This document shows positions 18,185 to 26,923 of a stretch of DNA of 53,441 nucleotides, piece by piece (the stretch's first letter is position 1; each line of letters starts with the position of its first letter). A program made the translations under genes and the position numbers. The notes beneath the pieces are model-generated. The model had not been told where the DNA came from, searched no databases, and saw only the letters and a program-made list of their open reading frames with translations. This stretch comes from an uncultured bacterium (GTDB lineage Bacteria > Cyanobacteriota > Vampirovibrionia > Gastranaerophilales > Gastranaerophilaceae). The stretch lies in assembly GCA_902775025.1 (NCBI GenBank), contig CACYKP010000040.1, positions 1 to 53,441 of the forward strand. The letters are read 5' to 3'.

Positions 18185-18556
18185 ATGGCAATAACACCCA
18201 CAAGTGATATAACATCAGGAACAATTGATTTAATAAAGCATGGCTTGCACACGGCAAGAACAGTCAATGCCGATCAGGAATTGTATAACCAAATCAAAAA
18301 TTCAGGTGATGAAAAAACACAGTTGAAAAAGGTCGCAACAGAATTTGAATCTATTTTTATAACAAAAATGCTTCAAGAGATGGATAAAACAGTAGACAAA
18401 GAAGAAAATGGCTTATTCGGAAATGATAATAAGTACGAAGAAGCGTTTAAAGGAATTGTATTCCAGCAAATGGGCAGAGATTTGGCAAACAATCCTAGAA
18501 CGACTTTCGGATTTGCAGACCAAATCTACAGACAAATGGAACACTTAGTAAAGTAA
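18185..18556 (+). CDS. flgJ: Rod-binding protein, FlgJ N-terminal type
   Basis: This 123-aa protein corresponds to the rod-binding/capping domain of FlgJ: KKVATEFESIFITKMLQEMDKTV, NKYEEAFKGIVFQQMGRDLANN and FGFADQIYRQME. The C-terminal peptidoglycan hydrolase domain of enterobacterial FlgJ is absent, as in many lineages, so a separate enzyme must open the wall for the rod. AAAAGGAAAAC precedes the ATG. It lies in the operon between flgI and a small ORF. Confidence 0.9.
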   Translation: MAITPTSDITSGTIDLIKHGLHTARTVNADQELYNQIKNSGDEKTQLKKVATEFESIFITKMLQEMDKTVDKEENGLFGNDNKYEEAFKGIVFQQMGRDLANNPRTTFGFADQIYRQMEHLVK

Positions 18557-18570
18557 AAGTATAAAGTAGG

Positions 18571-18588
18571 TTGGGCATACTTGCCCAA
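18571..18588. repeat. Short hairpin TTGGGCA/TGCCCAA
   Basis: A 7-bp stem with loop TACT is preceded by GTAGG. It lies in the spacer between flgJ and the next small gene and is structurally like the other GTAGG-type hairpins. Confidence 0.5.
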
Positions 18589-18605
18589 CAACAAAAAGGT
18601 AAAAT

Positions 18606-18890
18606 ATGGAAATAATCAAAGCACAAACAGGGGTAAATGCAGTACAACAGTTCAGCGCTCTTAATTCATTTAAGAGTAATAAAGTTTTGAAACCGGCAGA
18701 GGAGCTTCAAGAAAAATCAGAAGTATCAGACGGTACAAAAACTGCTTCAACACCTTCTTTGCTCGACAGAATTGATGTTGATGAACTTAGACAGTGTGCG
18801 GAAAAAGTAGGCGAATTTAATATTTCAGATGATGATATTAAATACGGCTTGCTTTACGGAAGAAGCGTTATTGCCGAATGGCTTTGCTAA
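18606..18890 (+). CDS. Small flagellar-operon protein of unknown function
   Basis: I do not recognise this 94-aa protein. It has a disordered Lys/Glu/Ser-rich N-terminal half. A helical C-terminal half follows (SLLDRIDVDELRQCAEKVGEFNISDDDIKYGLL), ending in AEWLC. Its size and position, after flgJ and before flgH/flgN/flgK, are what one would expect for the anti-sigma factor FlgM. I see no convincing FlgM C-terminal signature, so the name is withheld. A start at 18606 with AAAAAGGT upstream is reasonable. Confidence 0.65.
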   Translation: MEIIKAQTGVNAVQQFSALNSFKSNKVLKPAEELQEKSEVSDGTKTASTPSLLDRIDVDELRQCAEKVGEFNISDDDIKYGLLYGRSVIAEWLC

Positions 18891-19000
18891 ATGGAAAATG
18901 GAAAGTTGAAAATGGAAAATTAATACAATTTACAGTAGGGTGCATTTATATGCACCAAAAAAATAAATAGTAGGTCAGGTTTCACCTGACAAAAATAATA
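18891..19000. repeat. Spacer repeats before flgH
   Basis: This spacer holds a GGAAAATGGAAAGTTG-type copy (18891-18922), a GGTGCAT/ATGCACC hairpin (18939-18956) and a GTCAGGT/ACCTGAC hairpin (18974-18990). A GC-rich stretch with CTCTCTTCAAGGAGAGGGAG follows (about 19051-19074). The 218-nt gap is the longest inside the flagellar operon. Confidence 0.6.
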
Positions 19001-19108
19001 AATCGGCGTGGGCTGACACCTCACCCCCCACTCCCGCCATCAGCGGGGCGGGCTCTCTTCAAGGAGAGGGAGAAAAGATTAAAACTTGAGGAATAAGAGG
19101 TAAAGGAT

Positions 19109-19780
19109 ATGAATAAACAAAGCAGAATGACAAATAACAAAAAGGATAAGTTTAAAACTCACTTATTGCCTTATTGCCTTATTGCCGTATTCACTTTCTT
19201 AATACTTACACCAATAAATGCTAACGCAGAGTCATTGTTTGTTCTCGGGGCACAGCAGCATTATCAGGGGACTCCACGCTCATTGTTCGGCGGAGTACAA
19301 GCTCATCAAATCGGAGACTTAATCTCAATAAGAATGGCTGAAAACGTTTCTGTTAGTGATAATTTAACCTATTCTTCAGCTAAAGAATCAAATACAAGAG
19401 ATGCTTTTACATCATATCTTAAAGAATGGTTTCATCTTTCAGGTTTAAAGAGTTCCGGCGGATACGGAGGAAGCAACGAAGTATCAAATTCCGCACAAGG
19501 ACAAAGAGCCTTGTCTATGGGAGACAGAATTGCGTGTCAGGTTGTTCAACAGTTACCAAACGGGAATTTGGGCATTCAAGGTAAGAAAACTCTTGTTAAC
19601 GGAAATGAAAGAGTTGATTTTATTGTAACAGGAGTTGTTGATCCTCGCTGGCTAAGTGTTGACGGAGAAGTTTATTCATATAATGTTTCTAATCTTCAAT
19701 TTGCTCTATCAGGCAGAGGCTCTGTATCAAGAAGTCAAAACGAAGGTATATTCAACAGGTTTATCAGATATCTGTTCTAA
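19109..19780 (+). CDS. flgH: Flagellar L-ring protein FlgH
   Basis: FlgH forms the outer-membrane L ring. Family features are SLFGGVQAHQIGDLISIRMAENVSVSDN, MGDRIACQVVQQLPNGNLGIQGKKTLVNGNE and VDPRWLSVDGEVYSYNVSNLQFALSGRGSV. The length of 223 aa is typical. FlgH is usually a lipoprotein, but here the signal peptide ends in PINANA with no lipobox Cys. The signal-peptide stretch is nearly identical in DNA to that of flgA. GAGGTAAAGGAT precedes the ATG. Confidence 0.95.
   Translation: MNKQSRMTNNKKDKFKTHLLPYCLIAVFTFLILTPINANAESLFVLGAQQHYQGTPRSLFGGVQAHQIGDLISIRMAENVSVSDNLTYSSAKESNTRDAFTSYLKEWFHLSGLKSSGGYGGSNEVSNSAQGQRALSMGDRIACQVVQQLPNGNLGIQGKKTLVNGNERVDFIVTGVVDPRWLSVDGEVYSYNVSNLQFALSGRGSVSRSQNEGIFNRFIRYLF
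19147..19196 (+). repeat. Signal-peptide-encoding repeat, copy in flgH
   Basis: It is 49/50 identical to 16181-16230 in flgA, while flanking coding sequence is unrelated. It encodes KFKTHLLPYCLIAVFTF, the hydrophobic core of the FlgH signal peptide. Confidence 0.85.
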
Positions 19781-19831
19781 TAATGAACAAATTAGTTACA
19801 AAAACAGTTAAAATAGTAAGAGAAAAAATAT

Positions 19832-20329
19832 ATGACAACGTCAAACTTTCAAAATTTAATAGAAATATTGGATAAAGAATACAAGGCATATTCTGAACTC
19901 AAGACTCTTTTTGAAGAAAAACGAGAAATTCTTAAAAAATCCCGTTCGGATGATTTGGGAGTTCTTGACAATAAGATAATTGCACTAAATAATAAAATAA
20001 CAAGTCTTAACAAAGACAGGCAAAAAATAGCGGAAGAACTTACCGGAAAGAATGCTAACATGTCCGAATTCATTGAATTTGCTAAAATTAATGCACCGGA
20101 TTATGTAAAACCTCTTGAGGAAAGAAAAGTTAAGATTTGTAAATTAATTCCTGAGATTACGTTATTAAATAATCAAAATGTGGAACTTTTGAAACATGGC
20201 ATTATAATTACTAACAAGATGTTAGAAACAATTATAGATGCATTCGCTCCACAAGGAAGTTATTATAACGGAGCAGGCAAAACAGATACACATGACATAG
20301 ATATGTGGACAATCAGTGAAGAAATCTAA
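19832..20329 (+). CDS. flgN: FlgN-like flagellar chaperone
   Basis: This 165-aa all-helical protein has the layout of FlgN, the cytoplasmic export chaperone for FlgK and FlgL: FQNLIEILDKEYKAYSELKTLFEEKREILKKSR, then KIIALNNKITSLNKDRQKIAEEL. It lies 15 nt upstream of flgK, the usual place. Sequence identity in this family is low, so the call rests on helix pattern, size and neighbours. AGAGAAAAAAT precedes the ATG. Confidence 0.8.
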   Translation: MTTSNFQNLIEILDKEYKAYSELKTLFEEKREILKKSRSDDLGVLDNKIIALNNKITSLNKDRQKIAEELTGKNANMSEFIEFAKINAPDYVKPLEERKVKICKLIPEITLLNNQNVELLKHGIIITNKMLETIIDAFAPQGSYYNGAGKTDTHDIDMWTISEEI

Positions 20330-20344
20330 TAAGGATATTAGACT

Positions 20345-21943
20345 ATGAATTTGTTATCATCATTAAATATTAGCGCAGGAGCGTTATCAGTAAACGAAAA
20401 AGCGATTAGTGTCGTTTCACATAACGTTTCCAATATGAATACAGAAGGATACCACAAACAACGTGTTAACCTTCAGGCTCGTAATATTGCAGGTCAAATC
20501 GGTGATAATCCTGCAAATCAGGTTCGTGCAAACGGCGGTGTAAAAATCGCTAACGTAATGCGTTACAATGATGATTATTTAAATAATTATTACAGAGAAC
20601 AACTTTCTCAGAAAAATATGCTTGAACAACAATTGGGAAACCTTGACGAACTTGCCGCAATTTTTGACGACTTGGATGGTAAAGGTGTTGATTCAGCATT
20701 AAGCAAATTTTATGAAGCGTTAAACAACCTTCAAGAATATCCTGCAAGCTCAACTGCAAGAACAAACTTTATTGAGGTTTCAAAAACCTTAACAGGAGTA
20801 TTAAATGAAAAAAGTGTTCAATTAAGTAAATTAACCGGTGAAGCTTTGGGGGACGGTTCTTCTGAAGACGCTCTTAAAAATTCAAAAATTTATGTTCAAT
20901 ACAGACAATTAAATAATTCTTTAGACGAACTTGCAGCTGTTAACAAAGCGCTTCAAACAACTCAAACAGGAACTTTAACAGCTAATAACCTCCTTGACCA
21001 GAGAGATTTAATTTTACATGATATTGCACAATATGTTGATATTACTGTAGATGAAAAGCCAAACGGTTCTGTAACAGTTTACACAGGAGATCAAGCTCTT
21101 GTAAAAGGTGCAAAAGTTGTCGGAAAGCTTGACATTGAAACCGCAAAACATTACTGCGATGCCCATGGCATAAAGTATCCTGATGATTGGACAGGTGAAA
21201 ATGCAGTTTTGAGTATAGTTGACAGCGATGGAGGTAAAATTGTAGAAAATGCAAACTCTATAATTACAGGAGGTGCACTAGGCGGTTTAATTCACTCTGC
21301 AACAGATTATAATGACGGAACAATCAATGCCGGTACTATACAAGCAAACTTGGATAAATTGGCAGGTACAATTGCAAAGATATTTAATGATTACAATACA
21401 CGAGCTAACGCATATTGTATAGATCCTGCAAATACCAACCACTTAAAAGCAACAAGTGCAGATAATATTTTATTTGCCTGCTACGATGAAAACGGTCAAG
21501 AAACAACAACGGGAATAACTGCCGCAAATATCAAGATTGCAGATAATCTTAAAACAAATGACGGCATTTGGAACATAAGCTGCGCATATTTTGACGATCC
21601 GAACAATTTTGATGAAAATGCAGTCGGTAATGCTCAAAACGTAGTTGCAATGCTTGGAACAAGAAATGAAAAACAAGCAGACTTAAACGGTATGTCCGTG
21701 GAAGATTATTACACAACGATGCTTGGCAAAATTGCTTCTGCAGGAGACAGTGCAAAATCATTATATGATACTCAATGCGATGTTGTTGATTCTTTGGAAA
21801 ATCAACTTGATTCTGCATACGGAGTAGATATTAATGAAGAATTGGTTGATCTAGTTAAATACCAAACCGCTTATGCGGCTGCCGCGAGAGTATTTAATAC
21901 GGTTAACAATTGTCTTGATACATTAGTAACATTAGGACGTTAA
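20345..21943 (+). CDS. flgK: Flagellar hook-associated protein 1 FlgK
   Basis: FlgK is the first junction protein between hook and filament. The N-terminus (LNISAGALSVNEKAISVVSHNVSNMNTEGYHKQRV) and C-terminus (VDINEELVDLVKYQTAYAAAARVFNTVNNCLDTLV) form the rod/hook-type coiled coil. LDQRDLILHDIAQYVDITV is a FlgK hallmark. The length is 532 aa. AAGGATATTAGACT precedes the ATG. It follows flgN by 15 nt and flgL follows. Confidence 0.97.
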   Translation: MNLLSSLNISAGALSVNEKAISVVSHNVSNMNTEGYHKQRVNLQARNIAGQIGDNPANQVRANGGVKIANVMRYNDDYLNNYYREQLSQKNMLEQQLGNLDELAAIFDDLDGKGVDSALSKFYEALNNLQEYPASSTARTNFIEVSKTLTGVLNEKSVQLSKLTGEALGDGSSEDALKNSKIYVQYRQLNNSLDELAAVNKALQTTQTGTLTANNLLDQRDLILHDIAQYVDITVDEKPNGSVTVYTGDQALVKGAKVVGKLDIETAKHYCDAHGIKYPDDWTGENAVLSIVDSDGGKIVENANSIITGGALGGLIHSATDYNDGTINAGTIQANLDKLAGTIAKIFNDYNTRANAYCIDPANTNHLKATSADNILFACYDENGQETTTGITAANIKIADNLKTNDGIWNISCAYFDDPNNFDENAVGNAQNVVAMLGTRNEKQADLNGMSVEDYYTTMLGKIASAGDSAKSLYDTQCDVVDSLENQLDSAYGVDINEELVDLVKYQTAYAAAARVFNTVNNCLDTLVTLGR

Positions 21944-22012
21944 TAAAATTATAAAAAATAAAATAAAACAAGGACAGTACAACAGAATAAAATAATACCA
22001 GGAAGGTAAATT

Positions 22013-23098
22013 ATGTATTCAAATCGTATCTCAACAACAGGACGCTACAATATGCTTGTAGCAGACATTCAAAAAAATGAAGCTAATTACAACAAACTTA
22101 CTACTCAATTAGCATCAGGTAAGAAAATTACAAGTATAACCGATGACCCTATTGCTGCAGTAAATATAGTTAATACAAACCGTCAATTAGGGCAAATAGA
22201 AACATTTAACAAAAATACCGGTTTGGCAATGGAAGAATTGGATACATTGGACGATTTGATGGAGCTTGCCGGCGGATATTTGCAGCAAGCTTGGGATAAA
22301 GCTGTTCAAGCTAATAACGGAACTTATGCACAAACTTCATTAGAAGCTTTAAAAACAGAGATTGATGAAATCACAAAAACAATGGTCGATCTTGCTAATA
22401 CAGAATTTAATGATAACTTTATTTTTGGCGGTGCAAATACTAAATTAACGCCTTATGAAATAGATGAAAGCGGTAATATTCTTTATCACGGAACAAAACA
22501 TGACAATCCTGATTATAAAAGACAAACAGAAGTCGCTGACGGGGTTTTTGAAACTATAAATACAACAGGCGATAAAGTTTTCGGGTATTATGAAGCATAT
22601 TCTACAGATTCTGCCGGAACAAAATATTATGCACAAAAAGATGCAAGCGGAAATACAATTTATGTCGATAAAGACGGAAATCAATATACGGGGGACGTTG
22701 CTGATTTAACGGCTCATGAGGATTATTCCGGTGTAATGGGCGCTCTAAAGATTTTGAGTAACTCTATTCAAGAAGTTGTAGACGCTAAAGATGCTAAAGA
22801 TACCAATGCAGAAGTGGCAGCATCTAAAAAGATGTTCTCAACACTTGATATGTTTGCAAATTCTCATAACGAGATTGTTCGTGAACAAACAAAATTCGGC
22901 GGTGTATATAACAGATTAGAAATGACCGAATCTACTCTTGATACAAATACGGAAAATTTAACTTCATATTTATCATCTTTGCAAGATGTTGATATTGCAA
23001 GTGCCGCATCTAAATGGCTTCAAGCACAATACGCTTATCAAGCAAGCCTTCAGGTAACAGCTTCAAGTATGAATATGAGCTTGCTTAACTATATTTAA
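22013..23098 (+). CDS. flgL: Flagellar hook-associated protein 3 FlgL
   Basis: FlgL is the second hook-filament junction protein and is flagellin-like. The N-terminal domain is NRISTTGRYNMLVADIQKNEANYNKLTTQLASGKKITSITDDPIAA. FGGANTKLTPYEID opens the variable middle. The C-terminal helix is TENLTSYLSSLQDVDIASAASKWLQAQYAYQASLQVTASSMNMSLLNYI. The length is 361 aa. AGGAAGG lies 7 nt before the ATG. It is the last gene of the operon before the terminator. Confidence 0.95.
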   Translation: MYSNRISTTGRYNMLVADIQKNEANYNKLTTQLASGKKITSITDDPIAAVNIVNTNRQLGQIETFNKNTGLAMEELDTLDDLMELAGGYLQQAWDKAVQANNGTYAQTSLEALKTEIDEITKTMVDLANTEFNDNFIFGGANTKLTPYEIDESGNILYHGTKHDNPDYKRQTEVADGVFETINTTGDKVFGYYEAYSTDSAGTKYYAQKDASGNTIYVDKDGNQYTGDVADLTAHEDYSGVMGALKILSNSIQEVVDAKDAKDTNAEVAASKKMFSTLDMFANSHNEIVREQTKFGGVYNRLEMTESTLDTNTENLTSYLSSLQDVDIASAASKWLQAQYAYQASLQVTASSMNMSLLNYI

Positions 23099-23158
23099 AA
23101 ATGAAATATACTTTTTTATAAAACGGAAAATCTACAATTTTAATATACTTACCATTTC

Positions 23159-23182
23159 AAGGACATCAAGGTGTCCTTTTTT
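23159..23182 (+). terminator. Rho-independent terminator of the flagellar operon
   Basis: The 8-bp stem AAGGACAT/GTGTCCTT (one G-T pair) has a CAAG loop and is followed by TTTT. It lies 60 nt after the flgL stop. Confidence 0.85.
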
Positions 23183-23273
23183 ATTGTGTAACAAATTTTT
23201 AATATTCAGACAATTTTTTAACATTTGATTACTTAATATAAATATGTAGAAGTATTCAGGTATAAATAAATTT

Positions 23274-24065
23274 ATGTTCAGACTGGCAGAAATAGCAAAT
23301 AATCCGGTTAAATTAAAACAATTTATTTCAAATATTATAAAACCTGCAAGTAAAAAATCACAACTTGCAAAAAATTGTAATGCTCAAAATACACAAACAA
23401 ACTCAAAAACAGTAGAATTTAAACAGAAGAGATTATTTTCTTCGGCAGAAACATATCGCTATAATCCAAATTCTAATGCAGGTCAATTTTTTGGTCTTGA
23501 CAGTTATCAAAGTATGCACGAAGCAAATACTGAAGGCTTATTTACGGATTTAAAAATTAATAGCCTTTCCTGTAAAACATTTATAACAGAAAGTATTCAC
23601 AATTCTTTTTTAGAAGGCTGCAGCAATTTGGTGAATATATTTAAAAAACTCCATCCTAATTGCGATTGTGCAAGAATAACATTTAGCGGAAATTGCTTTG
23701 ACGGAAACTTCCACACATTAGGTTTTGTAAGGAATAAAGACACACTATATATTTTAGATTCTCTCGGTAATAATACAAATATTCAGCCTGAATTGTTAGA
23801 ATTTCACCAATATATTAATTTTTTAATATCAGCCAATAAACATAATGGACTTAAAAAAATTATTTTTAATCATAACAATCAACAAGGTTTAGAAGAACTG
23901 ACATGCAATCATTGGACTTTTGCAAATATTGAAAGCTTAATTAAAGCACTTAAATCCGGAAAAAGAATACAAACCAGCACGGCTCTGGATAAAGTCTTAC
24001 CTAAAAATATTAATAAAGTTCTTGAAGAACACATGGGTTTTGTTCTGGACTTTTTCAAATCTTAA
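23274..24065 (+). CDS. Putative CE-clan (Ulp1/C48-like) cysteine protease
   Basis: This 263-aa protein has no obvious signal peptide. Its C-terminal half shows the CE-clan order: His147 in NFHTLGFV, Asp162 in LYILDSLGN, Gln203/204 in HNNQQGLEE and Cys211 in TCNHWTFANIESLI. The Asp-to-Cys distance is 49 residues, as in yeast Ulp1 (D531, C580), and LYILDSLG is typical of the family. The residue after Cys is Asn rather than Gly. If active it could cleave ubiquitin-like or isopeptide bonds, and bacterial relatives are often host-directed effectors. Secretion is not shown. The N-terminal region has a TVEFKQKR motif like the F-x-x-K family. No RBS is visible; TATAAA lies 7 nt before the ATG. Confidence 0.5.
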   Translation: MFRLAEIANNPVKLKQFISNIIKPASKKSQLAKNCNAQNTQTNSKTVEFKQKRLFSSAETYRYNPNSNAGQFFGLDSYQSMHEANTEGLFTDLKINSLSCKTFITESIHNSFLEGCSNLVNIFKKLHPNCDCARITFSGNCFDGNFHTLGFVRNKDTLYILDSLGNNTNIQPELLEFHQYINFLISANKHNGLKKIIFNHNNQQGLEELTCNHWTFANIESLIKALKSGKRIQTSTALDKVLPKNINKVLEEHMGFVLDFFKS

Positions 24066-24240
24066 ACATAAATCCCTGATTTATAAAAAACATAATTATT
24101 AATTAATGATTAATTTTATTTGATTTTTCTAAAATAACATTAAAATAATAGTAGAGGATAAATATTGAAAAATATTTTTCTCTCCAGCAATAATCCTCTC
24201 TCGTAAAGAGAAGGAAATGAGCGATATACGGAGATAATAT

Positions 24241-26832
24241 ATGATTAATTTTGAAAAGTTTACTAATTATTCACAAGAAATAATTTTTGCAGCTAATGCA
24301 AAAAAAGATTTTTACAAAAATACAGAGGTTCAGCCTGAGCATATCGTTCTTGCAATGATTGAGGATAAAGGAATCGCTAAGGATTACTTAGAAGAATTAA
24401 AATTATTAAACCAAGACTTTATTAATTCAATAGTTGCAAAGGTTAAGGAGTATCCTACAATCTCGTCTCCATCAGGAGGTCAGCAGGTATTCTTGTCCCG
24501 TGATACAAATGCTCTGCTTGAAATTGCTTCTCAAGAAGCTGAAAATCTAAAAGATGACTATATTGGAATAGAATGTATTCTTATCGCTATGACAAAGCTT
24601 GAAGGCTCTTTTATTAAAGAACTTTTGCGCAGACACAGAGTTGATACAAATTCTATTCTTAATGCTATGAAAAAAATAAGAGGTAATAAAAAAGTGGACA
24701 ATAAAAATGCAGAAGAAAACATGAAGGCTTTGGAAAAATATTCTACAGACTTAACAGAACGTGCAAGAAAGGGTAAATTAGATCCTGTAATCGGACGTGA
24801 TGAGGAAGTCAGACGTATTATCCAAGTCTTAAACAGAAGAACAAAAAATAACCCTGTTTTAATCGGTGAACCTGGGGTTGGTAAAACAGCTATTGTAGAA
24901 GGTTTGGCCCAAAGAATTATAAGGGGCGATGTTCCTGAAAGTTTAAAGGAAGTAAAACTTATTTCTCTTGATTTGGGTGCTCTTGTTGCCGGCGCAAAAT
25001 TCAGAGGCGAGTTTGAGGAAAGGTTAAAAGCTGTTCTTAAAGAAGTTCAGGAATCAAACGGTGAGATTGTAATGTTTATTGACGAACTTCATACAGTAGT
25101 CGGAGCAGGTGCAACAGAAGGTTCTATGGATGCAGGAAACCTTCTTAAACCGATGCTTGCAAGAGGTGAACTCAGGACAATCGGTGCTACTACCGTAAAT
25201 GAGTACAGAAAATACATAGAAAAAGATCCCGCTCTTGAAAGACGTTTTCAACCTGTTCTTGTCGATGAACCTTCGGTTGAAGATACGATTTCGATTCTTA
25301 GAGGTTTAAAAGGTAAATACGAAGTACACCATGGGGTTAGAATTTTGGATAGTGCGCTTATTGCAGCGGCGCAGCTTTCTGACAGGTACATTACAGACAG
25401 GTTTTTGCCTGATAAAGCCATTGATTTAATTGATGAAGCAGCTTCCGCTTTAAGGATTGAAATTGACAGTATGCCTGAAGAAATAGATGTAATGATGAGG
25501 CAGAAAATCCAATTAGAGATTGAAAGAGAGGCTCTTAAAAAAGAAACTTCTCCTGAAAGTATTGCAAAAATTGATAAATTAACTTCCGAGATTGACGAAC
25601 TTAACGGCAAAATTGACAAGATGAAAGCTCAATGGGAAGTTGAGAAAAACACAATTACCGGCGAAGCAGGGATTAAAGAAGAGATTGATAAAGTTAAGAC
25701 AAAAATTGCAGAAGCTGAACGTAATACCGATTTGCAGACTGCTGCCGAACTTAAATACGGAAAGCTTATGGAATTGGAGAAAAAGCTTCAATCAATTCAA
25801 GGTAAAGAAAAAAGCGAAAATCGTCTTTTGAAAGAGGAAATAGACGGTGATGATATAGCTAATATTGTTTCTAAATGGACAGGAATTCCTGTTAATAAGC
25901 TTGTCGAAAGTGAAATGCAAAAACTTCTAAGAATGGAAGATGTTTTACACAAACGTTTAATCGGACAAGAAGAAGCGGTTAATACTGTATCTGATGCTAT
26001 ACGTCGTGCAAGATCAGGACTTAAAGACCCAAAACGTCCTATTGGTACATTTATTTTCTTAGGACCGACCGGCGTTGGTAAAACTGAACTTGCTAAAACA
26101 TTGGCAGAATTCTTGTTTAATGATGAAGATGCAATTGTTAGAATTGATATGTCAGAATATATGGAAAAACATAACGTTGCTCGATTAGTTGGAGCTCCTC
26201 CTGGGTATGTTGGGTATGAAGAAGGCGGACAACTTACTGAAGCCGTCAGAAGAAAACCTTATTCTGTTGTACTTTTTGATGAAATTGAAAAAGCACATCC
26301 TGACGTATTCAATATTATGCTTCAAATCTTTGATGACGGAAGGTTAACGGATTCTAAAGGAAGAACTGTTGATTTTAAAAATACCGTAATTATCATGACT
26401 TCAAATATAGGTAGCGACATAATTTTGGAAGATTCTATTAATAATGCCGGCTCTAATTTTGAAGAAACAAAAGAAAAAGTTAACGCTGTAATGAGAGAAC
26501 GCTTTAAACCCGAATTCTTAAACAGAGTTGATGAAACTATTTTCTTCAAAGGCTTAACAATGGAACAACTATCTTCTATTGTTGATATTCAGGTGGAAAA
26601 CTTAAGAAAACTGCTTAAAGATCACAATATGACTTGTGAGATTACGGAAGATGCAAAAGAACTCCTTGCTCGCAGAGGTTTTAACCCAATCTACGGTGCA
26701 AGACCGCTTAAGCGAGTAATCAGACAGCTTGTTGAAAACCCGTTATCAAAATTAATCTTAAGTCAAAAATTTATCGACGGAGATTGCATCAAGATTGACT
26801 CCAAAGATGATGAAATTGTATTTGAAAAATAA
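24241..26832 (+). CDS. clpB: ATP-dependent disaggregase ClpB
   Basis: ClpB is a hexameric AAA+ chaperone that extracts proteins from aggregates with DnaK. It has an N-terminal Clp repeat domain (about 1-145). NBD1 has Walker [21 protein letters not shown] and arginine finger region ALERRFQPV. The long coiled-coil M-domain (about residues 405-530) separates ClpB from ClpA. NBD2 has [12 protein letters not shown] and [15 protein letters not shown], and the C-terminal sensor-2 region has [15 protein letters not shown]. The length of 863 aa is normal. GGAG lies 7 nt before the ATG. No CIRCE operator is seen upstream (24066-24240). Confidence 0.95.
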   Translation: MINFEKFTNYSQEIIFAANAKKDFYKNTEVQPEHIVLAMIEDKGIAKDYLEELKLLNQDFINSIVAKVKEYPTISSPSGGQQVFLSRDTNALLEIASQEAENLKDDYIGIECILIAMTKLEGSFIKELLRRHRVDTNSILNAMKKIRGNKKVDNKNAEENMKALEKYSTDLTERARKGKLDPVIGRDEEVRRIIQVLNRRTKNNPVLIGEPGVGKTAIVEGLAQRIIRGDVPESLKEVKLISLDLGALVAGAKFRGEFEERLKAVLKEVQESNGEIVMFIDELHTVVGAGATEGSMDAGNLLKPMLARGELRTIGATTVNEYRKYIEKDPALERRFQPVLVDEPSVEDTISILRGLKGKYEVHHGVRILDSALIAAAQLSDRYITDRFLPDKAIDLIDEAASALRIEIDSMPEEIDVMMRQKIQLEIEREALKKETSPESIAKIDKLTSEIDELNGKIDKMKAQWEVEKNTITGEAGIKEEIDKVKTKIAEAERNTDLQTAAELKYGKLMELEKKLQSIQGKEKSENRLLKEEIDGDDIANIVSKWTGIPVNKLVESEMQKLLRMEDVLHKRLIGQEEAVNTVSDAIRRARSGLKDPKRPIGTFIFLGPTGVGKTELAKTLAEFLFNDEDAIVRIDMSEYMEKHNVARLVGAPPGYVGYEEGGQLTEAVRRKPYSVVLFDEIEKAHPDVFNIMLQIFDDGRLTDSKGRTVDFKNTVIIMTSNIGSDIILEDSINNAGSNFEETKEKVNAVMRERFKPEFLNRVDETIFFKGLTMEQLSSIVDIQVENLRKLLKDHNMTCEITEDAKELLARRGFNPIYGARPLKRVIRQLVENPLSKLILSQKFIDGDCIKIDSKDDEIVFEK

Positions 26833-26866
26833 ATTTAGGCTACTAAATACAATATTAAGGTAAGAT

Positions 26867-26900
26867 AAACAAGTCCTGTCAATAATGACAGGACTTGTTT
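26867..26900. terminator. Terminator between clpB and the TMEM43 gene
   Basis: A perfect 15-bp stem (26867-26881 and 26886-26900) with loop ATAA and A/T-rich ends. It lies 35 nt after clpB and 24 nt from the convergent stop, so it likely works both ways. Confidence 0.85.
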
Positions 26901-26923
26901 TACTTTACACAGCTTAAAATAAT

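Noticed and set aside
18606-18890. Naming the small flagellar-operon gene flgM
   Set aside because: Position and size fit, but the C-terminal sigma-28-binding signature is not recognisable.
24066-24240. CIRCE or other heat-shock operator before clpB
   Set aside because: No TTAGCACTC-N9-GAGTGCTAA or a recognisable variant is present; only AT-rich sequence and a CTCTCTCG/AGAGAAGG stretch.
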